Below, piece by piece: positions 56,769-64,000 of a stretch of DNA of 64,000 nucleotides. The DNA is taken from assembly GCA_029862125.1 (NCBI GenBank), contig JAOTXY010000001.1:46114-110113 (forward strand), read 5' to 3'. The notes below the pieces were generated by a model that was not told the origin of the DNA, ran no database searches, and saw only the letters and a program-made list of their open reading frames with translations. A program made the position numbers and the translations under genes. The stretch is from Gammaproteobacteria bacterium (GTDB lineage Bacteria; Pseudomonadota; Gammaproteobacteria; GCA-001735895). The stretch's first letter is position 1; the number at the start of each line of letters is the position of its first letter.

Positions 56769-58628
56769 ATGAAGAAAATCATTCGTTACCTTATTATCGG
56801 CGTGGTCGCCGCGATTGCCTTCCTGGTCGCTATGGTTGCCATATTTGTCGCGGTATTTGACCCCAATGACTACAAGCAGGATCTCACCGAACTGGTGCGT
56901 GAACAGACCGGGCGCGAGCTGCAGTTCCACGGCGACGTCGACCTCACCGTATTCCCGGTGCTCGGCATGAAACTGGGCGCGATGAGTTTTTCCAACGCCG
57001 AGGGTTTCGGTGCACTGCCAATGGTCAAGGTCAAGGAGGCCAGCATCAGCGTCGATCTTGCCTCCCTGGTCACCTTTGCCCCGGAAATCGACAAGCTGGT
57101 ATTACGCGACCTGGAACTCAACCTGATCAGGAACAAGGCTGGCGTAACCAACTGGGATGACCTGGTGGCACAGACGGCGCCGGGTACCGAAACCGGTGCC
57201 ACCGATGAGCCCGGCGAGGATGAGTCTGAGTTTGAAATCAAGGGGGCTTTTGGTGGACTCGACCTGGAGAACATAAAACTGCTGTGGCAGGACGAGCAGG
57301 CAGGCAGCGAGTTCCGTATCATCGATCTCGATATCAGCACCGGCCGCATCGAACCGAACCAGCCTTTCCCGATGACCCTGCATCTCGATGCCAGCGCCAG
57401 TGGTGACCTCGACATCATTTTCGATATCGAGGCCAACGTGGAGTACCTGATCGAGCAGCAACAACTGGCGCTGCGCGACATGGCGCTCAATTTAAACGAG
57501 TTCCAGATCGGGGGCAGCGTGCAGGTTGCCAATTTTGCCAAACCCGCACTCAAGTTTGATCTCTCCTCTGACAATCTCGATGTCGACGCGCTGCTCGGAA
57601 CCCCGCCTGCGACCGGGCCGGCTGAAGCCGATGCCTCGCAGGGTGACGCTGCCAGCGAAGACGTTCAGATTGAATTACCGATGCAGTCCCTGCGTGATCT
57701 CGATATCGACGGTACCCTCAAGATTGCGCAAATCAAGGTGCAGAATCTCAGGATGAGCGATCTCGATATCAAGCTCGAGGCTCAAAATGGCCTGGTATCA
57801 ATGAAACCGATCAAGCTCAACACCTATGGTGGCAAGGTCGAGACCTCGGTCGTGCTCGACGCTAAATCCGATATCCCGAAATATGATATCACCAAGTCGA
57901 TCCAGGGCGTCCAGGTAGGCGACCTGCTTAAAGATTTCAGCGGCGAGGCAACGATCGTCGGCACACTCAACGCCGAGGCGAATCTGACCACACGGGGCGA
58001 ATGGCTTAGCAAGCTCAAGCAAAACAGCAATGGAACCCTGAATCTCGCCTTCCTCGATGGTGCTGTCAACGGTTTTAACATTCGCCAGTCGATTGATGCC
58101 GCCAAGGCTAAATTCAGCGGTAAGGAAGCACCACCGGCAGAAGCGCTGAAGACCGATTTCTCGTCACTGACCATCAGCGGAGTGATTAAAAACGGCGTTT
58201 TCTCCAGCGACGACCTGGACCTGCAGGCACCGCTGTTGCGCGTTGGAGGTAAGGGTAGCGCGAATCTGAATTCCGAAGAGATCGATTACCAGGTGAATGC
58301 CAAGCTGGTGGAATCCGTCGAAGGCCAGCAAAGCGGTAGCGCGGATGACCTTGCCGGGCTCGAAATTCCGGTCGGCATCAAGGGTCCGTTTAACGCGCCG
58401 AAGATCGATGTGTTACTCGATGAAATGATGAAGGCCAAGGTGGATGCCGAGAAAGCCAAGATCAAGGCCGAAATCGATAAGCAGAAGGAAGAGCTCAAGC
58501 AGCAGCTTGAAGCGGAAAAAAAGGCGCTCGCCGAGTCGCAAAAACGCGAGCTCGACAAGAAAAAGGAAGTCGAAAAGGCCAAGGCCAAGAAAAAGCTCGA
58601 GGACAAACTTAAAAACCTGCTCGACTAA
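56769..58628 (+). CDS. AsmA family protein
   Basis: This 619-residue protein has an N-terminal membrane helix (IRYLIIGVVAAIAFLVAMVAIFVAV) and the AsmA N-terminal domain (FDPNDYKQDLTELVREQTGRELQFHGDVDLTVFPVLGMKLGAMSFSNAEGF). A long beta-rich periplasmic region follows. The C-terminal AsmA_2-type repeat includes LDGAVNGFNIRQSIDAAKAKF, and a Lys/Glu coiled coil of about 70 residues ends the protein. AsmA-like proteins take part in phospholipid transport between membranes. mutY starts one base after the stop codon. Confidence 0.9.
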   Translation: MKKIIRYLIIGVVAAIAFLVAMVAIFVAVFDPNDYKQDLTELVREQTGRELQFHGDVDLTVFPVLGMKLGAMSFSNAEGFGALPMVKVKEASISVDLASLVTFAPEIDKLVLRDLELNLIRNKAGVTNWDDLVAQTAPGTETGATDEPGEDESEFEIKGAFGGLDLENIKLLWQDEQAGSEFRIIDLDISTGRIEPNQPFPMTLHLDASASGDLDIIFDIEANVEYLIEQQQLALRDMALNLNEFQIGGSVQVANFAKPALKFDLSSDNLDVDALLGTPPATGPAEADASQGDAASEDVQIELPMQSLRDLDIDGTLKIAQIKVQNLRMSDLDIKLEAQNGLVSMKPIKLNTYGGKVETSVVLDAKSDIPKYDITKSIQGVQVGDLLKDFSGEATIVGTLNAEANLTTRGEWLSKLKQNSNGTLNLAFLDGAVNGFNIRQSIDAAKAKFSGKEAPPAEALKTDFSSLTISGVIKNGVFSSDDLDLQAPLLRVGGKGSANLNSEEIDYQVNAKLVESVEGQQSGSADDLAGLEIPVGIKGPFNAPKIDVLLDEMMKAKVDAEKAKIKAEIDKQKEELKQQLEAEKKALAESQKRELDKKKEVEKAKAKKKLEDKLKNLLD

Positions 58629-59681
58629 ATGGATGCCGACGCGGCCAGCTTTGCGAAAACGGTGCTCGGCTGGTACCAGCGCTACGGCCGGCATGATCTG
58701 CCGTGGCAGCGACAGGATGCTTACCGCGTCTGGTTATCGGAAGTCATGTTGCAACAAACCCAGGTCAGTACGGTGGTTCCGTATTACCGGGAATTTATCA
58801 AGCGCTTTCCCGATATCAGGCAACTCGCTGACGCCAGCATCGATGACGTACTACAGCATTGGCAGGGACTCGGTTATTATGCGCGCGCGAGGAACCTGCA
58901 CCAGGCGGCCGGCGTCATCCGTGACCAGCATAACGGCAAGTTTCCACAAACCATGGAGGCGGTCGAGGCGCTGCCGGGAATAGGGCGCTCGACCGCTGGC
59001 GCCATCTTGAGTTTTGCCTTTGACCAGCACTGGCCGATTCTCGATGGCAACGTCAAGCGCGTGCTCGCGCGTTGCTTCCGCGTACCGGGGTGGTATGGAC
59101 AGAGCGATACCATGAAACAACTGTGGTACCTGGCGGAGTCGGTCACCCCGGCCGAGGGAACTTCCGATTTCAACCAGGCGATGATGGACATCGGCTCGAT
59201 GATTTGCCTTAAATCGAAGCCGAAGTGCGAGGCTTGCCCACTGAAAAAAATGTGCTCGAGTTATCGCCACCACAGCCAGGCCGATTACCCGCAAAAGAAG
59301 CCGACCCGGGCCAAACCGCACAAACACACCCTGATGTTATTGCATCGTTTTGAAGGCCAGGTTTTGCTGTGGCGACGGCCGCCGAGTGGTATCTGGGGCG
59401 GGCTCTGGTCATTGCCTGAAGTCGATGGTGAAAGGGACGTTGATCTCTGGCAGCAAAGCTTTCTGTCGATCAAGCAGGCGCCGCAGAAAATTCAACAGAA
59501 CGTTATTCGTCACCAGTTTACGCATTACAGCCTGGGTATTTCGCTGGCGATTATCGAGATTGATAAACTGCCCGAAAAAATCTTCGATGCCGATAATTAT
59601 GTCTGGGTCGAGATCGAGGACCTGGCCAGCCATGGTCTACCGACACCGGTGCGTAAACTGCTGTCGTCGTTGCGAGACTAG
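58629..59681 (+). CDS. mutY: A/G-specific adenine DNA glycosylase
   Basis: This 350-residue enzyme removes adenine opposite 8-oxoguanine. The N-terminal helix-hairpin-helix glycosylase domain has WLSEVMLQQTQVSTVVPYY with the catalytic Glu, LPGIGRSTAGAILSFAF and the catalytic Asp in PILDGNVKRVL. The 4Fe-4S loop has the usual Cys spacing in CLKSKPKCEACPLKKMC. A C-terminal NUDIX-like domain (about 235-345) recognises oxoG. ATG 58629 follows the AsmA stop directly, so translation is coupled. The E. coli mutY partner yggX is not adjacent. Confidence 0.96.
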   Translation: MDADAASFAKTVLGWYQRYGRHDLPWQRQDAYRVWLSEVMLQQTQVSTVVPYYREFIKRFPDIRQLADASIDDVLQHWQGLGYYARARNLHQAAGVIRDQHNGKFPQTMEAVEALPGIGRSTAGAILSFAFDQHWPILDGNVKRVLARCFRVPGWYGQSDTMKQLWYLAESVTPAEGTSDFNQAMMDIGSMICLKSKPKCEACPLKKMCSSYRHHSQADYPQKKPTRAKPHKHTLMLLHRFEGQVLLWRRPPSGIWGGLWSLPEVDGERDVDLWQQSFLSIKQAPQKIQQNVIRHQFTHYSLGISLAIIEIDKLPEKIFDADNYVWVEIEDLASHGLPTPVRKLLSSLRD

Positions 59682-59687
59682 GTCGTT

Positions 59688-59866
59688 CCCGCGCTCTACT
59701 CGTCATTCCCGCGCAAGCGGGAATCTTATAACGTAGCCACCATTACAAGATCCCCGCTTGCGCGGGGATGACGAAATAGCCGGGGATGACAGAAGAGCGC
59801 GGGGATGACTACAGCACTGTCATCCCGCGGCTTGACCCGATACGTCGGACCGGCGGGATCCATTGA
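59688..59866. repeat. Palindromic repeat cluster with both families and an inverted insert
   Basis: Facing copies lie at 59702-59727 and 59749-59772 with the GCCACCATTACAAGATC linker. Degenerate GGGGATGAC units follow. A copy of the second family at 59819-59861 is interrupted by CGATACGTCGGACCG (59838-59852), the reverse complement of the insert in the other family. Confidence 0.9.
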
Positions 59867-59872
59867 CGGGGT

Positions 59873-60940
59873 TTATTCGACGAGCAGGCCGGCCTGGCGT
59901 TCAAATTTTTTGACCAGGATGCCCTCGTCGCCGCAGCAGGATGCCGCACAGGTATTGACAGCATTGAGCGCATCCGCATTGAGCTCCAGCCAGGCCGAGA
60001 TCGGTTGATTCTCGGTCGCGCAATCGCAGGAAATGTCGGTGTGCGCATAAACGTGCTGCAGGCCAACGGCGCGCGCCGCGGCCGCGGTCTGGTCGATAAT
60101 CGCGTTATCGGTCGGTGGTAAATGCGAGAGCTTGTAGGCCGGAAAAAACTTGGTGACATGCCAGGGGCTATCCGCGCCGAGGTTACCGTAAATCCATTCG
60201 GCGATGTGCTTCAATTCGTCGAGGTCGTCGTTCTTGGTCGGAATCACGTTAGTGCGGGTCTCGACATGGATGCCGAGCTCGGCCGCTTTTTTGATCGACC
60301 CCAGCACCTGTTCGACGGTGCCCACCGGACAGATCTCGTGGTAAAACTCCGCCGACAGGCTCTTGATATCGGAACACAGCACGTCGATGTGCGGTGCCAT
60401 CAGTTCGAGTGCCTCGTCGGTGACGAAACTGTTGGAAACATAAACTGTAAATAGCCCGGCCTCGTGGGCGAGCTTCGAAACATCGAGCACGTACTCGAGC
60501 CATACCGCGGGCTCCGAGTAGGTAAACGCAATGCCATCGACTTCGTGTTTCAACGCGGTTTCGACCATTTGTTCGGGCGTGACCCAGGCGTCGGTCGACT
60601 GCCCGCGGGCGAGCTTGTCGAGCGCTTCCACACCCCAGGAAATCTCGAGGTTATGGCAGCCCTTGCAACGGAAATTACAGCCGTAACTGCCGATCGACAT
60701 CACGCGGCTGTCCGGGCGGTAGTGGTAAACCGGTTTATTGCGAATCGATTCCACCTCGATCGCCGAAACGATACCGTAGGACAGGTTGTAAAGCACCCCG
60801 TTGCGATTGACATGCGCCTGGCAGAAACCGCGCTGGCCGTGTCGCAGGCGACAGCGCCACAGGCACAGGTTGCAGACCACGTCACCATTATCGAGTGGCT
60901 GCTGTAGCAGGGTTTCTACGAGCTGGTAGTTTTCAGGCAT
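59873..60940 (-). CDS. amrS: AmmeMemoRadiSam-type radical SAM enzyme
   Basis: This radical SAM protein of about 355 residues has the cluster-binding CxxxCxxC in SIGSYGCNFRCKGCHNLEIS. An upstream cysteine group (CNLCLWRCRLRHGQRGFC) and the sequence INIPTKNDD-like VETRTNVIPTKNDDLDELKHIAEWI agree with the AmrS/pyruvate formate-lyase-activating branch. ATG 60940 (MPENYQLVE) is chosen because the upstream extension has no family support. The AmrA and AmrB partners are not in the window. The biological substrate of the family is not well defined. Confidence 0.87.
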   Translation of the reverse strand: MPENYQLVETLLQQPLDNGDVVCNLCLWRCRLRHGQRGFCQAHVNRNGVLYNLSYGIVSAIEVESIRNKPVYHYRPDSRVMSIGSYGCNFRCKGCHNLEISWGVEALDKLARGQSTDAWVTPEQMVETALKHEVDGIAFTYSEPAVWLEYVLDVSKLAHEAGLFTVYVSNSFVTDEALELMAPHIDVLCSDIKSLSAEFYHEICPVGTVEQVLGSIKKAAELGIHVETRTNVIPTKNDDLDELKHIAEWIYGNLGADSPWHVTKFFPAYKLSHLPPTDNAIIDQTAAAARAVGLQHVYAHTDISCDCATENQPISAWLELNADALNAVNTCAASCCGDEGILVKKFERQAGLLVE

Positions 60941-61021
60941 CGAGGCAATGGCCGGGGACCGCAGGGACGCCCAGTGTAGCCGCTTGGCGATACAATTCAA
61001 ATGCCAGGGCGGTGCGGCTGC

Positions 61022-62962
61022 CTAGTTCTTTTTCAGATATCGGGCCGCAAAATCTTCAGGGGTCAGCGGTTTGGACACGTAGTTACCCTGAATCGTGTTA
61101 CAGCCAACCTCCTTGCACAAGGTCTGGTGCCATTCGGTTTCAACGCCCTCGGCGATGACATCGAGCCCGAAACCCTGTCCCGCCAGCGTTATTGCCTGCA
61201 TGATGGTCAGGTCGTCCTTGCTGTTCGGTGCCGCGTGCACGAAACTCTCGTCGATCTTGATGCCTGCCAGCGGCAGCCGCTTGAGAGAATTCAACGACGA
61301 ATAGCCGGTGCCGAAATCATCGATCGAAATATGTACCCCGGCGTTATGTAAAACGGTCAGTGCATTGATCACCTGGTCGGTTGGCTCGAGCAGGATGTTC
61401 TCGGCGATCTCGACACCGATCTGACCCGCTTTCAGGTGATGGCGTTGAATGATTTGCAAAAACTTGTAAAGCACGCCGCGGTTGGCAAAATCCTTGCCCG
61501 AAAGATTGATGTCGACGCGCACGGTCTCGTAACCCTGGTCCATCCATTCCCGGGTAACGCGACAGGCCTCATTAACCACCCAATTGCTGACCTCGACAAT
61601 CTGGCCGGTACGTTCGGCGATCTTGATGAAGTCATCCGGGTTGATGTTTTCGCCATCTTCCTGCGGCCAGCGGATCAACGCCTCGCAGGATTCGACCGCG
61701 CCGGTTTCGAGATTGACCTGGGGTTGGAAATACAGCTTGAGTCGATTGTCATCGAGCGCCCTGCGCAGGTTGGTTGCAACCCACTGCGAATACTGCAACT
61801 CGAGGTTCATTTCCGAACTGAAGAACTGGTAGCAGTTGCGTCCTTCCGCCTTGGCGCGGTACATCGCGAGGTCCGCATTCTTCAACAACTCGTTGGGATC
61901 GTTGCCGTCTTCCGGAAAAATACTGATGCCGACGCTGGTGGTGATGTGCACGGTGGCGCCCGGCAAATCGAATGCCGGCACGAAACCCGCGATAATCTTT
62001 TCGACCACCTGGTTAACATCGAGCCGGTCGTCAAGGTTGGACATGATCATGACAAACTCGTCGCCACCGAACCTGGCCAGCAGGTCGTAGTTGCGGGTCA
62101 CCCCGGACATGCGTTTGGCGACCTGCTTGAGTAATGCGTCCCCGGTTTCGTGACCGTGAACATCGTTGACCTCTTTAAAATTATCAAGATCGAAAAACAG
62201 CGTCGCCAGCATCTTGCCGTTACGCCCTGATTCCTCGAGCTTACGTGCAAAGTCAGCCTGCAGCAGGTAACGATTCGGCAGGTTGGTTAGCTGGTCGTAG
62301 GCAGCGACTTGATGCAGGCGCTCCTCTGCCGATTTGCGTTCGGCAATTTCGTAAACCAGGCTGCGCTCGTGTTCACGGATGCGTTCCATCAGTCGATTGG
62401 ACGTGAGCCAGGCGACCACCAGCACGATGATGATGCCGATCAGCATCAACGCGAGATCATTGACGATGTCTTCGACCAGGCGCTGGTAGAAAACCGGGTT
62501 TGCGTAAATCTTGAGAATTGCAATCAGTTCCCCACTGCCACTTTTATATATTGGATTCTCGGTAATGATGCAGGATTTGCAGCTGGTCTCACCGACGTTG
62601 AAATTAACCAGGTCGTAATCGGCGGGAAAGGCGTCGTAGTCGACCTCGAGCGTAATCCCGTAGTAGAGCTTTTCGCCGGTGGTCGGGTCGTTGATTAACA
62701 GCATCTCGTTAATCGAGTTATGGATCACCGAAATATCGGTCTGGCCGGTAACATTCTGAAACTGCGATTCGATCGAGCGCGCATAAGATGATGCGAGCAC
62801 GCGGGTGTTCGATTGCGCCTCGTTAATCAATCGTGGCTTGACGTCATAGTGCCAATTCCACAATGTCATCGCGATGATGACGAGACCGATGCCAAGAAAT
62901 AACAACGAGGATTTGAGGTCCACCGAGTTAAAGAAATTCTTGAAGATAGATTGCTTATTCAT
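61022..62962 (-). CDS. Membrane GGDEF-EAL bifunctional c-di-GMP protein
   Basis: This 646-residue protein has a membrane helix at about 19-38, a periplasmic sensor region with CKSC (about 40-170), a second helix at about 172-192, a GGDEF domain (about 215-375) and an EAL domain (about 385-640). Both active sites look intact: RFGGDEFVMIM, and ESCEALIRW with EIAENIL, SIDDFGTGYSSL and VIAEGVE. It overlaps the YfiR-like gene by 8 bp. In YfiRNB-type systems the periplasmic YfiR represses a membrane cyclase; the same wiring is likely here. Confidence 0.93.
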   Translation of the reverse strand: MNKQSIFKNFFNSVDLKSSLLFLGIGLVIIAMTLWNWHYDVKPRLINEAQSNTRVLASSYARSIESQFQNVTGQTDISVIHNSINEMLLINDPTTGEKLYYGITLEVDYDAFPADYDLVNFNVGETSCKSCIITENPIYKSGSGELIAILKIYANPVFYQRLVEDIVNDLALMLIGIIIVLVVAWLTSNRLMERIREHERSLVYEIAERKSAEERLHQVAAYDQLTNLPNRYLLQADFARKLEESGRNGKMLATLFFDLDNFKEVNDVHGHETGDALLKQVAKRMSGVTRNYDLLARFGGDEFVMIMSNLDDRLDVNQVVEKIIAGFVPAFDLPGATVHITTSVGISIFPEDGNDPNELLKNADLAMYRAKAEGRNCYQFFSSEMNLELQYSQWVATNLRRALDDNRLKLYFQPQVNLETGAVESCEALIRWPQEDGENINPDDFIKIAERTGQIVEVSNWVVNEACRVTREWMDQGYETVRVDINLSGKDFANRGVLYKFLQIIQRHHLKAGQIGVEIAENILLEPTDQVINALTVLHNAGVHISIDDFGTGYSSLNSLKRLPLAGIKIDESFVHAAPNSKDDLTIMQAITLAGQGFGLDVIAEGVETEWHQTLCKEVGCNTIQGNYVSKPLTPEDFAARYLKKN

Positions 62963-63515
62963 GTTTCACCGCAATGCGCAGAAAGAACGCTTTCAGTTTT
63001 ATTTTTGATTGTTTCAGGGAAGCCATGTTAACCAGCGGCAGCACCTTGTCGGTGACCTGGAAGCCGGTCGTGACGCCGAGTTCGACGTCGCCCTTGAAAG
63101 GAGAAAACAGGAGTATCCGCTGCTGTTCCGCGAGCTCGACCAGCTCAGGCAGGCGTTGATCCAGGGGTTCGGTAATAAATACCACGCTCAGTGGCGCCGG
63201 CCCCTGGGAGAGTAATTCGTCCAGCGACAGGATCGTGATCTCGAGCTTGCGCTTGCGAATCTCGCCGACCTGGCGCAGGCCGGGCTCGAGCTGTTTCGCA
63301 AGATGACGGTTTTCCCGATAGACCAGGTAAATCGGCAGGTTATTGGTGCCATCGCTCACGGCCAGGCTCTGGTTGGCGGCAATGATCGCAGGCAGCAGGT
63401 TGATGCCGATTTGCAAGCGCGGCGATGCCGCGTCCTGCGCGAGTGACGGCAGCCCGACGAACGATGCCAGGCACAGCAGCGCCATAAGTCCGATTTTGCC
63501 GGGCAACCTCAACAC
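62955..63515 (-). CDS. YfiR/HmsC-like periplasmic protein (DUF4154)
   Basis: This 186-residue protein has a signal peptide (IGLMALLCLASFVGLPSLAQ) and a single DUF4154 domain with INLLPAIIAANQSLAVSDGTNNLPIYLVYRENRHLAKQLEPGLRQVG, GVTTGFQVTDKVLPLVNMASLKQSKIKLKAFFLRI. YfiR-type proteins hold cognate diguanylate cyclases inactive in response to envelope cues. The gene is 22 bp behind the TonB-receptor gene and overlaps the GGDEF-EAL gene, so all three form an operon. Confidence 0.87.
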   Translation of the reverse strand: MLRLPGKIGLMALLCLASFVGLPSLAQDAASPRLQIGINLLPAIIAANQSLAVSDGTNNLPIYLVYRENRHLAKQLEPGLRQVGEIRKRKLEITILSLDELLSQGPAPLSVVFITEPLDQRLPELVELAEQQRILLFSPFKGDVELGVTTGFQVTDKVLPLVNMASLKQSKIKLKAFFLRIAVKHE

Positions 63516-63537
63516 GATGACTCGCTGTTAAAAGTGA

Positions 63538-64000
63538 TCATGGCTGGTAGATAAACTGTGCCCACAACATGGCGCCGTCGCTGTAGGGGTAGTCGTCCGG
63601 GTAGGTATCGAAAGGTGCCGGGTGCTTCAGCTCATCGTCGAGGATGTTGAGGATGCCGGCGCGGAAAGTGAGGCCGTCGATGTCGTTAAAGTTTTGCATG
63701 CGCAGGCTGACATCCGCCTGCGTGGTCTGTTCAAAATCGCTACGCGTGTCGGCTTCTTCACGGTCGCGACTGCCGAAGCTGTTGACCTGCAGATGCAGCC
63801 CGGTCAGCGGCATCAGTGCGTATTCGACACCAAGCTTCAGCATCCTGGGTGCCGCCCCCGGCAGTTTTTCATCGACGTAATCCTGTAACGAAAGGCTGGC
63901 GTTGATATCCCACTCGTTGCCAATTGATTTCTCAACTTCGAGCTCGTATCCGCGCAGGTCAAACGAACCGCTGTTGTAGTAACCAAACGGGGCGAAATCC
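63538..64000 (-). CDS. TonB-dependent receptor, C-terminal part (cut by window end)
   Basis: The frame is open from the window end at 64000 to the stop at 63538, giving 153 residues of an outer-membrane beta barrel. Alternating strands such as GYELEVEKSIGNEWDINASL, RMLKLGVEYALMPLTGLHLQ and FRAGILNILDDELKHPAPF (the NILD motif common near TonB receptor ends) support the call. The start, plug domain and TonB box lie outside the window. The ending AQFIYQP is somewhat unlike the usual terminal Phe or Trp. Its operon partners suggest a receptor-YfiR-c-di-GMP relay. Confidence 0.8.
   Translation of the reverse strand, partial: DFAPFGYYNSGSFDLRGYELEVEKSIGNEWDINASLSLQDYVDEKLPGAAPRMLKLGVEYALMPLTGLHLQVNSFGSRDREEADTRSDFEQTTQADVSLRMQNFNDIDGLTFRAGILNILDDELKHPAPFDTYPDDYPYSDGAMLWAQFIYQP

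Overview
The window is a 64 kb chromosomal segment from a gammaproteobacterium, probably marine or otherwise aquatic. The basis is gene content: an MSHA-type pilus locus, RmuC, PntAB, an ETF-quinone oxidoreductase, a taurine dissimilation set, several c-di-GMP proteins, and dispersed palindromes of the ATCCCCGC class. I cannot name a genus. No rRNA, tRNA, CRISPR array, prophage or classical IS was found.

Region 1 (0.1-22.1 kb) is a surface-pilus and signalling locus. A sensor histidine kinase, a receiver-only response regulator and a GAF-GGDEF(degenerate)-EAL protein precede a run of MSHA-type pilus genes: a STAS-MshEN-ATPase (mshE), the inner-membrane platform (mshG), the major pilin (mshA), minor prepilins of mshC, mshD and mshO type, and a 1647-residue prepilin-anchored adhesin in the mshP/mshQ position. 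A membrane diguanylate cyclase and an HDOD protein separate these from the alignment and outer-membrane genes (pilM/mshI, pilN, pilO/mshJ, pilP/mshK, secretin/mshL). The tandem MshEN motif in the ATPase and the neighbouring c-di-GMP genes indicate that pilus assembly is controlled by c-di-GMP.

Region 2 (22.1-32.1 kb) carries taurine catabolism between palindromic-repeat clusters: xsc, a MocR-type regulator, tpa, a taurine-type solute-binding protein, a 2OG-Fe(II) dioxygenase, ETF-QO and a CHMI-like isomerase. Tpa would convert taurine to sulfoacetaldehyde, Xsc would give acetyl phosphate and sulfite, and Pta (38.7 kb) would give acetyl-CoA. A GIY-YIG nuclease gene sits at the left edge between two identical 48-bp direct repeats.

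Region 3 (32.1-44.1 kb) holds an APH-fold kinase, a hydantoinase/oxoprolinase-family ATPase overlapping a 4Fe-4S protein, a HEAT-repeat Ser/Thr kinase, pta, pntAB, a probable small RNA or small-protein unit with promoter and terminator, and a double-cupin protein.

Region 4 (44.2-64 kb) is mostly housekeeping: the MoxR-DUF58-DUF4381-BatA-BatB/C-BatD operon, rmuC, a CbpA-type co-chaperone, a DegP/DegQ protease, moaC, a DUF2333 protein, an AsmA protein, mutY and an AmrS-type radical SAM enzyme. It ends with a reverse-strand cassette of TonB-dependent receptor (cut by the window end), YfiR-like protein and GGDEF-EAL protein.

The least explained signal is in the dispersed palindromes. Four copies, belonging to two palindrome families, contain the same 15-bp sequence CGGTCCGACGTATCG. 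Deleting it restores the intact palindrome exactly, and two of these copies bracket the GIY-YIG gene.
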